Below, piece after piece: positions 1-8,318 of a stretch of 64,000 nucleotides of DNA. Position 1 is the stretch's first letter, and each line of letters begins with the position of its first letter. The stretch is from Amnibacterium flavum (GTDB lineage Bacteria > Actinomycetota > Actinomycetes > Actinomycetales > Microbacteriaceae): assembly GCF_003097495.1 (NCBI RefSeq), contig NZ_QEOP01000001.1:1426001-1490000 (forward strand), given 5' to 3'. The notes under the pieces are model-generated. The model ran no database searches. It saw only the letters and a program-made list of their open reading frames with translations, and was not told where the DNA came from. Position numbers and translations under genes: made by a program.

Positions 1-492
1 GTCGCGACGCAGGGCCGCCATGTCGTCGAGCACGACGACCTCGACTCCCCGCGCCCGCAGATCGTCCGCGAGTGCAGCGAGGTCCGAGCCTCTCCAGAAC
101 GCCTCCGTCATCCCGAGCAGACGTTCTCCGCTCGCGGAGCGCAAGTAGAGGCGTGACGGAGGAGCGCCGCGGCGCCGCAGGGGCACGACGACGGCCTCTG
201 CCACCTCGCCGGCGGTGAACGATCGCCACGCGCCGCCCCGTTCGCGGACGCGGAACTCGTCCCCGCCCACCTCGATGCGTTCGCGCGACACGCTCGTGGC
301 CAGGCGTGCGATCTCCGCCGCGAGACTCGCTGCTGCAGCAGTCCAGAACACGACGCTGCCGATCACTCCGCTGAGAACGAGAGCGGCGATCAAGAGGATG
401 ATCACGACATAGGTGATGGGCGGTGCGGTGAGCGCGCGGCCGAAGTACGCCCTCAGCGATGGTCGGATGATGGACGGTTCGCTCTGCACCAC
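1..492 (-). CDS. Membrane-anchored protein of unknown function (partial, C-terminus outside window)
   Basis: This minus-strand frame stays open from a GTG at 492 to the first base of the window (164 codons, no stop), so the C-terminus is missing. An AGGATGGG-like ribosome site precedes the start. The first ~25 residues are polar, followed by one long hydrophobic stretch at roughly 30-60 that could be one or two membrane helices. The rest is soluble, with short beta-rich segments such as GGDEFRVRERGG and SRLYLRSASGERLLG, somewhat like PH-type bacterial membrane proteins, but that resemblance is weak. It is divergent from ftsY, and the two starts are 33 nt apart. I do not recognise a family. 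Confidence 0.6.
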   Translation of the reverse strand, partial: MVQSEPSIIRPSLRAYFGRALTAPPITYVVIILLIAALVLSGVIGSVVFWTAAAASLAAEIARLATSVSRERIEVGGDEFRVRERGGAWRSFTAGEVAEAVVVPLRRRGAPPSRLYLRSASGERLLGMTEAFWRGSDLAALADDLRARGVEVVVLDDMAALRRD

Positions 493-511
493 CCCATCCT
501 GTCGCGGACGG

Positions 512-517
512 TAGCCT
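512..517 (+). promoter_or_regulatory. -10 box (TAGCCT) of near-leaderless ftsY promoter
   Basis: TAGCCT ends 8 nt before the ftsY GTG, so transcription would begin at or next to the start codon. No clear -35 is visible. A possible opposing -10 (TACCGT on the minus strand, 508-513) for the upstream gene overlaps it. Confidence 0.4.
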
Positions 518-525
518 CTACTTCC

Positions 526-1398
526 GTGGCACGCACTCCCTGGTCCCTTTCGGGCGCTCTTCGCGGCATGTTCGCGAAGCCGACCATCGACGAGTCGACG
601 TGGGAGGACCTCGAGGCGGCGCTGATCGGCGCCGACTTCGGTCCGACCGTGACGGAAGAGGTCATCGACGACCTCCGCGCCAAGGTCGAGCGCTACCGCA
701 CGACCGACCCGAAGGACCTCCAGCGGATGCTCCGAGAGGGCATCGAGGAGCGCCTGTCGAAGTTCGATCCGACCCTCAAACTCACCGAACGTCCCGCCGT
801 CGTGCTCGTCGTCGGCGTGAACGGGGTCGGCAAGACCACGACGATCGGCAAGTTCGCGAAATTCGTCCGCAACTTCGGACGGACCGTCGTCGTCGGGGCG
901 GCCGACACCTTCCGCGCCGCGGCAGTCGAGCAGCTCGCCACCTGGGCCGAGCGCGCGGGCGCCGAGATCGTGCGCCCGCAGCACCCCGGCCAGGACCCCG
1001 CCTCCGTCGCGTTCCAGACGGTCGAACGCGCCAAGCGCGAGGGCATCGAGATCGTCATCATCGACACCGCCGGTCGACTCCAGACCAAGGCGGGCCTGAT
1101 GGACGAGCTCGGCAAGATCCGCCGCGTCATCGAGAAGCAGGCACCCATCGCTGAGGTGCTGCTGGTGCTCGACGCGACCACCGGTCAGAACGGGCTCGCC
1201 CAGGCCGATGCGTTCCTCGAGGTCGCGGGCATCACGGGCCTCGTGCTGACGAAGCTCGACGGATCCGCGAAGGGCGGCTTCGTGCTCGCGGTGCAGGAGC
1301 GCACCGGCCTCCCGATCAAGCTCGTCGGGCAGGGCGAGGCGATCGGGGACCTGACCGGTTTCACCCCGCACGTCTTCGCGCAGAACCTCGTCGGCTAG
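526..1398 (+). CDS. ftsY: Signal recognition particle receptor FtsY
   Basis: SRP receptor GTPase that docks ribosome-SRP complexes to the membrane for co-translational insertion. The 290 residues comprise a short helical N domain (about 1-85) and a G domain: P-loop GVNGVGKTT (97-105), DTFRAAA (127-133), DTAGR (180-184) and TKLDGSAKGG near residue 242. The long acidic A domain of E. coli FtsY is absent; the protein starts almost directly with the NG module, as in many short actinobacterial forms. The start is GTG. Its partner Ffh is encoded 4.7 kb downstream. Its TAG stop abuts the stop of the convergent GH42 gene with no spacer, so no terminator fits between them. Confidence 0.95.
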   Translation: MARTPWSLSGALRGMFAKPTIDESTWEDLEAALIGADFGPTVTEEVIDDLRAKVERYRTTDPKDLQRMLREGIEERLSKFDPTLKLTERPAVVLVVGVNGVGKTTTIGKFAKFVRNFGRTVVVGAADTFRAAAVEQLATWAERAGAEIVRPQHPGQDPASVAFQTVERAKREGIEIVIIDTAGRLQTKAGLMDELGKIRRVIEKQAPIAEVLLVLDATTGQNGLAQADAFLEVAGITGLVLTKLDGSAKGGFVLAVQERTGLPIKLVGQGEAIGDLTGFTPHVFAQNLVG

Positions 1399-3336
1399 CT
1401 AGCGCAGCACCCGCACCTCTCGCGGCGCGAGGGCGAGGGCCGCGCCGGCGACGGATGCTGTCCGCTCCTCGCCGCGGTGGTTGATGACGAACGTCGCATC
1501 GCCACGGCGGACCGCCTCGACGCCGTCGACCGGCTCGTCGAGCAGGCGTTCGACTCCGGAGTCGGCGAGCACGGCGTTCAGGATGGCGCGGATGCCGGCG
1601 CGGTCGGGCTGGGTCGCGACGTACCAGGCATCGCCCTTGCGCGTCACCGCGGGCTCGCCCGCCGCGTCACCGACGGCGAAGCTCATCACCACCTCGGCAT
1701 CGACGACCCTCACGATCTCCTGCCAGAGCGTCGCCCCGAACGAACCCAGCTCGCCATCGATCGCGGTGCCGGGTGCCTCGCCCTGACCGAGGCCGTGGGG
1801 GTCGGCCGGGGCGAGCGGTGCGAACTCCTCGACCACGACGCCAAGGGTCTGCTGCAGCTCACCGAGGTAGCCGCCGGCCGTGATGTGCAGGTCGCGGTCG
1901 AGGATGGCCGTCTGGAACGTGACGAGCAGGCGCGAACTCCCGGCCGCCGCGGCGAGATGCGCGCGGGCCTCGTCGTCGAGCACGAAGGTCGACGCGGCGA
2001 CGACGAGCGCATACGCGCCGAGGTCGTCGCCCGGCCGAACGAAGTCGACCGTGATCCCGAGATCCCAGAATCCCCGATACCAGTCGCGTACGAGGTCGGG
2101 ATAGGCCAGCTGCGTGGGGGTCGCCCTCTGCTCGATCGCCCACCAGGAGTCCCAATCGAACAGGATGGCCACCTGCGCCCGCACGGTGTCGCCTTCGATC
2201 CAGGCGAGCGCGCCGAGCTCCGCTCCCAGCTGCTCGACCTCGCGGAAGATCCGGGTGTCGGCCCCGCCGTGCGGCAGCATCGCGGAGTGGAACTTCTCGG
2301 CTCCGCTCGTCGACTGCCGCCACTGGAAATACATGATCCCGTCGGCACCGCGGGCGAGCGCCTGCAACGAGAGCGCCCTGTTCACCCCGGGGGTCTTGCG
2401 GGCATTGCGGGGCCGCCAGTTCACCGCATTCGTCGCCTGCTCCATCAGGATCCACGGCTGACCGCCCCGGAGCGATCGCATGAGGTCCCGGCTCATGGCG
2501 GCGAGCACGGGGGAGTCGGGGTCGGCGGGATCGGGGTAGCTGTCGTCGGAGACGACATCGACCTCCCGCGCCCAGCGCCAGTAGTCGACCGCCTTGAATG
2601 CGCCGATGAAGTTGGTCGTCACCGGCAGTTCGCTGCGCTCGCGGATGACCGCTTTCTCCATCAGGAACAGTTCGAGCAGGGCGTCGGAGCTGAATCGGTC
2701 GAAGTCGATCAGCTGGGTCGGATTGATGAACGTCGGCGAATCCCGGGGCGGGTACACCTCGTCGAACGAGCCGTACCGCTGCGACCAGAACGTGGTGCCC
2801 CACGCCGCGTTGAGAGCCTCGATCGAACCGTATCTCCGCTCCAGCCAGATCCGGAAGGCTGCGGCGCCCTCGTCGCTGTAGCAGTGGCTCAGATGACAGC
2901 CGTACTCGTTGCTCACATGCCACGCGACGACTGCGGGATGGTCGGAGTAGCGGTCGACGACCGCGCGGACCAGGGACTCGGCGAGACGTCGGAACGTCGC
3001 GCTGTGCGGGCTGTACTGCTGGCGGCTGCCGCCCGAGAGCACCGTGCCGTTCGAGAGCACCGGCAGGGTGTCGGGGTAGCGGTGCGCCACCCACGGGGGC
3101 GGGGAAGCTGTGGCGGTGGCGAGGTCGACCCCGATGCCACCGGCGTGCAACCGGTCGAGGACGTCGTCGAGCCATTCGAACTCGAACCTCCCCTCCTCGG
3201 GCTCGAGCCACGCCCAGGAGAACACCGCGACGGTGACGACGGTCACGCCGGCCCTCAGCATGAGGGCGATGTCCTCGTCCCACACGTCGCGCGGCCACTG
3301 CTCGGGGTTGTAATCGCCGCCGAACCAGATCGTCAT
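1399..3336 (-). CDS. Beta-galactosidase, glycoside hydrolase family 42
   Basis: Predicted cytoplasmic beta-galactosidase (no signal peptide) of 645 residues, the usual GH42 length. The N-terminal sequence FGGDYNPEQW is the GH42 hallmark. The TIM barrel carries the acid/base Glu144 in VSNEYGCH and the probable nucleophile Glu299 in WILMEQATNAVNWRPRN. The trimerisation and C-terminal beta domains follow to the end. The start is supported by GAGGAG upstream. It is the last gene of a same-strand run with the LLM oxidoreductase, carbonic anhydrase and aldo/keto reductase, although a 72-nt gap separates it from the LLM gene. No lactose permease or regulator is adjacent, so the natural substrate (lactose, arabinogalactan or other galactosides) is open. 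Confidence 0.92.
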   Translation of the reverse strand: MTIWFGGDYNPEQWPRDVWDEDIALMLRAGVTVVTVAVFSWAWLEPEEGRFEFEWLDDVLDRLHAGGIGVDLATATASPPPWVAHRYPDTLPVLSNGTVLSGGSRQQYSPHSATFRRLAESLVRAVVDRYSDHPAVVAWHVSNEYGCHLSHCYSDEGAAAFRIWLERRYGSIEALNAAWGTTFWSQRYGSFDEVYPPRDSPTFINPTQLIDFDRFSSDALLELFLMEKAVIRERSELPVTTNFIGAFKAVDYWRWAREVDVVSDDSYPDPADPDSPVLAAMSRDLMRSLRGGQPWILMEQATNAVNWRPRNARKTPGVNRALSLQALARGADGIMYFQWRQSTSGAEKFHSAMLPHGGADTRIFREVEQLGAELGALAWIEGDTVRAQVAILFDWDSWWAIEQRATPTQLAYPDLVRDWYRGFWDLGITVDFVRPGDDLGAYALVVAASTFVLDDEARAHLAAAAGSSRLLVTFQTAILDRDLHITAGGYLGELQQTLGVVVEEFAPLAPADPHGLGQGEAPGTAIDGELGSFGATLWQEIVRVVDAEVVMSFAVGDAAGEPAVTRKGDAWYVATQPDRAGIRAILNAVLADSGVERLLDEPVDGVEAVRRGDATFVINHRGEERTASVAGAALALAPREVRVLR

Positions 3337-3408
3337 ATCGCTCTCCTCATCGAGTGCGCACCGGCCGGGCGGGCGGTGCGGGGGCCGACGCGGGCGTCAG
3401 CGGGTACC

Positions 3409-4275
3409 TCAGAAGCGCGAAGCGACCTCGAACAGAACCTCTTCGTCGCCCGCGTAGATGCCGTCGCGGCGCGGCCAGTGCGCGATGATCTCGTCGAAGC
3501 CGAGTTCGGCGGCGCGGCCCGCGGCATCCTCGTAGGCGTCGACGCTCGACAGTGAGAAGACCGGAGCGGCGTCGAGATTGAGGTATCGCTCGACCTTTTT
3601 CCCTGCAGCCTGCTCGGCCTCGGCGAGTCGGTCGATCCGCTCCGCGACCGCCCGCCACCAGGCATCCAGGTCGTCCGCGTCTCCGCCCAGCGTGATCCAG
3701 CCGTCGCCTCGCTCGGCGGCCAGGCGGATGCCCTTCGGCCCCTCGGCTGCGATCAGGAGGGGGAGCCGCGGCCGCTGAGCGGGAACGCCGACCATGCGCG
3801 CCGAAACCGCCGTGAACCACTCGCCGTCGAAGGAGATGCCGTCGGACCCCTCGGGCTCGTGCCGCAGCAACGTGTCGAGAACCTCGACGAACTCGGCGAA
3901 ACGGCGCGAGCGCTGACCGGGGGTCAGAGCATCTTGACCGAGCACGAAGGCGTCGAATCCGGTTCCCCCCGACCCGACGCCCAGTTGGAAACGGCCGCCC
4001 GAGATGTCGTCGAGGGTCGCCAGCTCCTTGGCGAACGGCACGGGGTTCCGGAAGTTGGGTGACGCCACGAAAGTGCCGAGCCGGATGTCGGTGGTGACGG
4101 TGGCCGCCGCGGTGAGGGTCGGGATGGTGGCATGCCACGGCTCGCCGGCGAGCGACCGCCAGGACAGGTGATCGTAGGTCCAGGCGGAGTCGAAGCCGAG
4201 CCCCTCGGCGCTGCTCCACAGCCGGCGCGCCTCGGCCCACGGCTGCTGCGGCAGGATGACGATCCCGTGCCTCAC
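3409..4275 (-). CDS. LLM-class (luciferase-like) F420-dependent oxidoreductase
   Basis: A 288-residue TIM-barrel enzyme of the luciferase-like monooxygenase superfamily. It shows the typical N-terminal HGIVILPQQPW strand, a DSAWTYDHLSW segment, the RLGTFVASPNFRNPVPFAKELATLD-type region shared by F420-binding members, and a central GVGSGGTGFDA loop. These features point to F420H2/F420 rather than FMN, but the cofactor is inferred from family. The GTG start overlaps the carbonic anhydrase stop by 4 nt (GTGA), indicating translational coupling. Substrate unknown. Confidence 0.85.
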   Translation of the reverse strand: MRHGIVILPQQPWAEARRLWSSAEGLGFDSAWTYDHLSWRSLAGEPWHATIPTLTAAATVTTDIRLGTFVASPNFRNPVPFAKELATLDDISGGRFQLGVGSGGTGFDAFVLGQDALTPGQRSRRFAEFVEVLDTLLRHEPEGSDGISFDGEWFTAVSARMVGVPAQRPRLPLLIAAEGPKGIRLAAERGDGWITLGGDADDLDAWWRAVAERIDRLAEAEQAAGKKVERYLNLDAAPVFSLSSVDAYEDAAGRAAELGFDEIIAHWPRRDGIYAGDEEVLFEVASRF

Positions 4276-4808
4276 AGCGCGCTCTCTCCGTCGGCCGCCG
4301 CCTCGCGATACGCCGCGCTCAGTTCGAGGTAGGTCTCGGCATTGCGCCGGATGCCCGCGCGCTCGTCCTCGGTCAGCTCGCGGCGCACCTTCGCGGGCAC
4401 CCCGGCCACGAGCGAGCCCGGCGGGATCACGGTGTCCTCGAGCACGACCGCGCCCGCCGCGACGAGCGAGCCGGTGCCGATCACCGACCGGTTGAGGAGG
4501 GTCGCGCCCATGCCGATGAGGCAGTCGTCCTCGACGACGGCGCCGTGCACGACCGCGCTGTGTCCGATGCTGACCCGCGCGCCGATACGGGTCGGGACGC
4601 CCGGGTCGCCGTGGAGCACCACGTTGTCCTGCACGTTGCTGCCCTCGCCGAGCACGATCTCGTCGCGGTCGGCCCTCAGCACCGCGCCGAAGAAGACGCT
4701 GGACCGAGGCCCGAGAGTCACCCGCCCGATGATCGTCGCGTTCTCGGCGACGAACGCCGAGGGATCGATCGCAGGGGACACGCCCCCGAAGGGCAGGATC
4801 ACGGTCAT
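4272..4808 (-). CDS. Gamma-carbonic anhydrase family protein
   Basis: A left-handed beta-helix hexapeptide-repeat protein of 178 residues. The three metal-binding histidines of the gamma-CA family are present: His66 (VLHGDPG), His83 and His88 (SIGHSAVVHG). It forms a trimer in characterised relatives, with metal sites at subunit interfaces. Many members bind Zn or Fe, but only some show carbonic anhydrase activity, so function beyond the fold is inferred. It lies between the AKR gene (48 nt upstream) and the LLM gene (4-nt overlap). Confidence 0.9.
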   Translation of the reverse strand: MTVILPFGGVSPAIDPSAFVAENATIIGRVTLGPRSSVFFGAVLRADRDEIVLGEGSNVQDNVVLHGDPGVPTRIGARVSIGHSAVVHGAVVEDDCLIGMGATLLNRSVIGTGSLVAAGAVVLEDTVIPPGSLVAGVPAKVRRELTEDERAGIRRNAETYLELSAAYREAAADGESAL

Positions 4809-4856
4809 GGCTTCACGTTACTGCCGGCCGCCGACAGCCGTGGAGGTGCGTGCGGC

Positions 4857-5822
4857 TCAGCTCGGGAAGAGAGCGCCCGCCGCCTCGAACTCCTCCTCGC
4901 CGAGGTCGAGTTCGAGGGCTTCGTCGACGGCCTGCCACTGGGCCTCGGTACGCGGCGAGATGATCGGGGCGGTCACGTCGGGGTGCCGGCGGAGCCACGC
5001 CAGGGCGAGTCCCGCCGTCGACACGTCGAGGTCCCGGGCGAGATCGGCGAGAAGTTGAACGCGGGCGAGGGCCGCGTCGGTCAGGAAGTCGGCGTAGAAC
5101 GCGCGGGCGACGTCGATCCTGCTGCCGGGCACGACCTCGGCCCCCTTGAGGTACCTCTCCGACAGGACTCCGCCGGCGAGCGGTGAGTACGGCGTGTAGC
5201 CGAGCCCCTCGGCGGCCACGAGGGGGAGCAGATCGCGCTCGTCGCCGCGGAGAGCGAGGTTGAAACCGTTCTGGACCCATTCCGGCCGGGGGAGCCCCTC
5301 GCTGTCCGCGACCGAGAGAAGCGCCTCGAGGTCTCGCACCGTGACGTTGCTGCATCCCCATGCCCTGATGCGGCGCTCGCCGATCGCCTCCGCGAATGCG
5401 CTCATGGTCGCCGCCAGCGGGACCTGCGGGTCGGGTGCGTGGCTCAGGTAGAGGTCGACCCTGCCGAGGCGCCGGATGCTGACCGTGAGCTGGCGCTCGA
5501 TGTGCTTCGGCGAGAGGTCGACGCGGTCCTCCCAGTGCTCGATCGGCGCCCCCACCTTCGTGGCGACGATCGCGCCGTCGGGTTCCCGCTCGCCGAGCCA
5601 GCGGCCGACCGCCTTCTCGCTGTCGCCCGCCGCGTAGGAGTCGGCGGTGTCGATCACCCGGATGCCGCGCTCCCATGCCTCGTCGAGCCGACTGAGACCC
5701 TGATCGAGAGTGAGGCCCTTGCCGATCGCGGTACGACTCGAGCCGACCCCTCCGATGCCGCCGGCGCCGAAGAGGAACTCGGAGACGTCGATCCCCGACC
5801 GGCCGAGGGGCAGCATGCGCAT
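4857..5822 (-). CDS. Aldo/keto reductase
   Basis: A 321-residue NAD(P)H-dependent TIM-barrel oxidoreductase. The catalytic tetrad is recognisable: Asp in RVIDTADSY, Tyr in the same motif, Lys in IVATKVGAP and His in LYLSHAPDP. The C-terminal part has the nucleotide-binding stretch around APIISPRTEAQW. Three in-frame ATGs exist (5834, 5822, 5816). I chose 5822 because TATGGT sits exactly 7 nt before it, and because the protein then begins MRMLPLGRSGIDVSE as relatives do. It is the first gene of the minus-strand run leading through carbonic anhydrase and LLM to GH42. Physiological substrate unknown. Confidence 0.9.
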   Translation of the reverse strand: MRMLPLGRSGIDVSEFLFGAGGIGGVGSSRTAIGKGLTLDQGLSRLDEAWERGIRVIDTADSYAAGDSEKAVGRWLGEREPDGAIVATKVGAPIEHWEDRVDLSPKHIERQLTVSIRRLGRVDLYLSHAPDPQVPLAATMSAFAEAIGERRIRAWGCSNVTVRDLEALLSVADSEGLPRPEWVQNGFNLALRGDERDLLPLVAAEGLGYTPYSPLAGGVLSERYLKGAEVVPGSRIDVARAFYADFLTDAALARVQLLADLARDLDVSTAGLALAWLRRHPDVTAPIISPRTEAQWQAVDEALELDLGEEEFEAAGALFPS

Positions 5823-5829
5823 GCTGCTC

Positions 5830-5835
5830 ACCATA
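5830..5835 (-). promoter_or_regulatory. -10 box (TATGGT) of leaderless aldo/keto reductase promoter
   Basis: TATGGT on the minus strand is followed by 7 nt and then the ATG at 5822, the spacing of leaderless actinobacterial promoters. The ATG inside the box (5834) would lie upstream of the transcription start. Confidence 0.4.
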
Positions 5836-5863
5836 GGTGCCGGGCGAGGCCTGCGGAGACGGC

Positions 5864-5984
5864 CCTTCGCGTCGCTGCGCTCTGCGGGCGGGTGTGGACC
5901 GGGTCCTTCGCGTCGCTGCGCTCTGCGGGCGGGGCGGGCGGGCACCCGGGCACCCGGCCGCCCGCTGAGCGCAGCGAAGCGAAG
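5864..5984. repeat. Direct plus inverted 29-nt intergenic repeats between aldo/keto reductase and ffh
   Basis: A 29-nt unit beginning CCTTCGCGTCGCTGCGCTCT occurs at 5864-5892 and again, identically, at 5905-5933. An imperfect inverted copy (containing GAGCGCAGCGAAGCGAAGG) lies at 5956-5984. Either direct copy can pair with the inverted one to form a long GC-rich hairpin. The element sits between divergent promoters, so it is not at an obvious 3' end. Similar short palindromic spacers are common in Microbacteriaceae intergenic DNA (from general knowledge, not checked here). Confidence 0.7.
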
Positions 5985-6058
5985 GCCCGCACGACCGGCG
6001 ATCCCCGTCCGTTTCCTGCGGAGAGCGAGCGGCGGGGCGCAACCGCCGACACGGAAAG

Positions 6059-6064
6059 TAGAAT
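6059..6064 (+). promoter_or_regulatory. -10 box (TAGAAT) of ffh promoter
   Basis: TAGAAT lies 10 nt before the ffh ATG, so the transcript would have a leader of only a few nucleotides. Confidence 0.4.
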
Positions 6065-6074
6065 CTTCTGCATC

Positions 6075-7631
6075 ATGGCGACTTTCGGCACGCTCTCCGA
6101 CCGGCTCACCCAGTCCCTTGCCAATCTGCGCGGCAAGGGTCGACTCAGCGCAGCGGACGTCGACGGCACCGTCCGCGAGATCCGCAGGGCCCTCCTCGAG
6201 GCCGACGTCAATCTCGACGTCGTCAAGCAGTTCACCGGCAAGGTCCGCGAGCGCGCGCTCGAGGCGAGCCAGAGCCAGGCTCTGAACCCGGCCCAGCAGG
6301 TCGTGCAGATCGTCAACGAGGAGCTCGTCGGCATCCTCGGCGGCCAGCAGCGCCGCCTCGAGTTCGCGAAGCAGCCCCCCACCGTCATCATGCTCGCCGG
6401 CCTCCAGGGCGCCGGTAAGACGACGCTCGCGGGCAAGCTCGCGAAGTGGCTCGTCAAGGAGGGGCACACCCCGCTCCTCGTCGCCGCCGACCTCCAGCGC
6501 CCCAACGCGGTCACCCAGCTCGAGATCGTCGGCGAGCAGGCCGGAGCCAACGTCTACGCACCCGAGCCCGGCAACGGCAAGGGCAACCCGGTCAGGGTCG
6601 CGAAGGACTCGATCAAGTTCGCGCGGGACAAGCAGTACGACGTCGTCATCGTCGACACCGCCGGTCGCCTCGGTGTCGACGCCGAGATGATGAAGCAGGC
6701 CGCCGACATCCGCAAGGCGGTCGACCCCGACGAGGTCCTCTTCGTCATCGACTCGCTCATCGGTCAGGACGCCGTCGCCACGGCCAAGGCCTTCCAGGAC
6801 GGCGTCGACTTCACCGGTGTCGTCCTCACCAAGCTCGACGGCGACTCCCGCGGAGGCGCCGCGCTGTCGGTCGCCCAGGTCACCGGGCGCCCCATCCTCT
6901 TCGCCTCGGTGGGTGAGTCGCTCGACGACTTCGAGCCCTTCCACCCCGACCGCATGGCGAGCCGCATCCTCGACCTCGGCGACATCCTCACCCTCATCGA
7001 GCAGGCGCAGGGTGCGTTCGACGAGGAGGAGGCGCGCAAGGTCGCCGAGAAGTTCGCGACCGACACCTTTACGCTCGACGACTTCCTCAAGCAGATGCAG
7101 CAGCTGCGCAACATGGGTTCGCTGAAGAAGATGATCGGCATGCTGCCCGGCGCGAAGGGCATGCGCGACCAGCTCGACAACTTCGACGAGCGCGAGATCG
7201 TGCGCACCGAGGCGATCATCCAGTCGATGACCAAGGCCGAGCGGGTCAACCCGAAGCTTCTCAACGGTTCGCGCCGGCTTCGCATCGCGCGCGGTTCGGG
7301 CATGACCGTCACCGATGTGAATCAGCTCGTCCAGCGCTTCGAGCAGGCAGCGAAGATGATGAAGACGGTCGCCCGCGGCGGTGTGCCGCAGATGCCGGGC
7401 ATGGGCCCCATGCCCGGTGCGGGCTTCGGCGGTCGCAAGAAGCAGCAGCCGAAGAAGGCCGGCTCGCGCTCGGGCAACCCCGCGAAGCGCGCCGCCGAGA
7501 ATGCGGCGCGAGCGTCGGGTGCACCGGCTGCCGCCTCAGCCGGCGGCAGCGGGTTCGGGCTCGGCAAGGGAGCCGCAGGGGCGCCCACTGAGGACGAGCT
7601 CGCCGCGCTGCAGAAGATGCTCGGCCGCTGA
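6075..7631 (+). CDS. ffh: Signal recognition particle protein Ffh (SRP54)
   Basis: The protein subunit of SRP. It binds signal sequences and the SRP RNA and pairs with FtsY. The 518 residues hold the N domain (1-95), the G domain with P-loop GLQGAGKTT (109-117), DTAGRLGVD and TKLDGDSRGG, and a C-terminal M domain from about 330. The M domain contains the methionine-rich hydrophobic groove (MGSLKKMIGMLPG) and the RNA-binding SGMTVTDVNQLVQRF segment. A Gly/Met- then Lys/Ala-rich tail of about 80 residues follows, longer than in E. coli Ffh. The ATG at 6075 is chosen because MATFGTLSDRL is the conserved N-terminus and a -10 box lies just upstream. The SRP RNA gene is not in the window. Confidence 0.96.
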   Translation: MATFGTLSDRLTQSLANLRGKGRLSAADVDGTVREIRRALLEADVNLDVVKQFTGKVRERALEASQSQALNPAQQVVQIVNEELVGILGGQQRRLEFAKQPPTVIMLAGLQGAGKTTLAGKLAKWLVKEGHTPLLVAADLQRPNAVTQLEIVGEQAGANVYAPEPGNGKGNPVRVAKDSIKFARDKQYDVVIVDTAGRLGVDAEMMKQAADIRKAVDPDEVLFVIDSLIGQDAVATAKAFQDGVDFTGVVLTKLDGDSRGGAALSVAQVTGRPILFASVGESLDDFEPFHPDRMASRILDLGDILTLIEQAQGAFDEEEARKVAEKFATDTFTLDDFLKQMQQLRNMGSLKKMIGMLPGAKGMRDQLDNFDEREIVRTEAIIQSMTKAERVNPKLLNGSRRLRIARGSGMTVTDVNQLVQRFEQAAKMMKTVARGGVPQMPGMGPMPGAGFGGRKKQQPKKAGSRSGNPAKRAAENAARASGAPAAASAGGSGFGLGKGAAGAPTEDELAALQKMLGR

Positions 7632-7679
7632 CCCCTTCCCCGCTCCGAGATCTCCCAGCCGCGGTTCACGGCCCGGTCG

Positions 7680-7685
7680 TAGGTT
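7680..7685 (+). promoter_or_regulatory. -10 box (TAGGTT) of leaderless PEBP gene promoter
   Basis: TAGGTT is followed by six bases (GAGGAG) and the ATG at 7692. GAGGAG is too close to serve as a ribosome site if the transcript starts at the ATG. Confidence 0.45.
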
Positions 7686-7691
7686 GAGGAG

Positions 7692-8228
7692 ATGACAGGT
7701 AACAACCCCTACGAGGGCCTCACCGAACTCCCCGGATTCACCCTGACGAGCGAGGACGTCGCCGACGGTTCACCGCTGCTCGCGGATCAGTACGGCGCGA
7801 GCGCGGGCGGCTCCGACGTCTCGCCGCAGCTCAGCTGGTCGGGCTTCCCCGCCGACACGAAGACCTTCGCCGTCACCGTCTACGACCCCGATGCGCCCAC
7901 GGCGTCGGGCTTCTGGCACTGGGCTGTGTTCAACATCCCCGTGGGCGTCACCTCCCTGCCGAGCGGCGCCGGGTCCCCTGACGGCGAAGCGATCCCGGAA
8001 GGCGCAGTGACGCTGCCCAACGAGATGCGGCTCCCGCACTTCATCGGTGCGACGCCGCCCGAGGGCACCGGCGTGCACCGCTACTTCATCGCGGTCCACG
8101 CGCTGCCCGATCGCCTCGACATCGACCCCGATTCGACGCCCGCGGTGCTGGGCTTCAACCTCAATTTCAACGCGACGGCACGTGCCGTGATCGTCGGCAC
8201 CGCTGAGTTCGGCGGCGCCGAGAGCTGA
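7692..8228 (+). CDS. YbhB/YbcL-type phosphatidylethanolamine-binding (Raf kinase inhibitor-like) protein
   Basis: A 178-residue PEBP-family protein. The signature ligand-pocket motif DPDAPTASGFWHWAVFNIP and a later HRYFIAVHALP strand are clear. No signal peptide, so cytoplasmic. Bacterial members have no firmly established role; the eukaryotic kinase-inhibitor name should not be carried over. It is preceded by its own leaderless-type promoter, so it is probably transcribed separately from ffh. Confidence 0.88.
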   Translation: MTGNNPYEGLTELPGFTLTSEDVADGSPLLADQYGASAGGSDVSPQLSWSGFPADTKTFAVTVYDPDAPTASGFWHWAVFNIPVGVTSLPSGAGSPDGEAIPEGAVTLPNEMRLPHFIGATPPEGTGVHRYFIAVHALPDRLDIDPDSTPAVLGFNLNFNATARAVIVGTAEFGGAES

Positions 8229-8306
8229 ACATCGATGAGCTGCTGCGGCGCCCGTGATCCGTCCCGAATCGGGCGTCTACGCAGCCATCGTCCCTTCGAC
8301 GCGACC

Positions 8307-8312
8307 TAGGCT
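8307..8312 (+). promoter_or_regulatory. -10 box (TAGGCT) of leaderless LLM oxidoreductase promoter
   Basis: TAGGCT, then GAGGAG, then ATG at 8319: the same 6-nt spacing as the preceding gene. Confidence 0.45.
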
Positions 8313-8318
8313 GAGGAG

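Noticed and set aside
1477-3555. 692-codon plus-strand frame opposite the GH42 gene
   Set aside because: Shadow frame; catalytic motifs are all on the minus strand.
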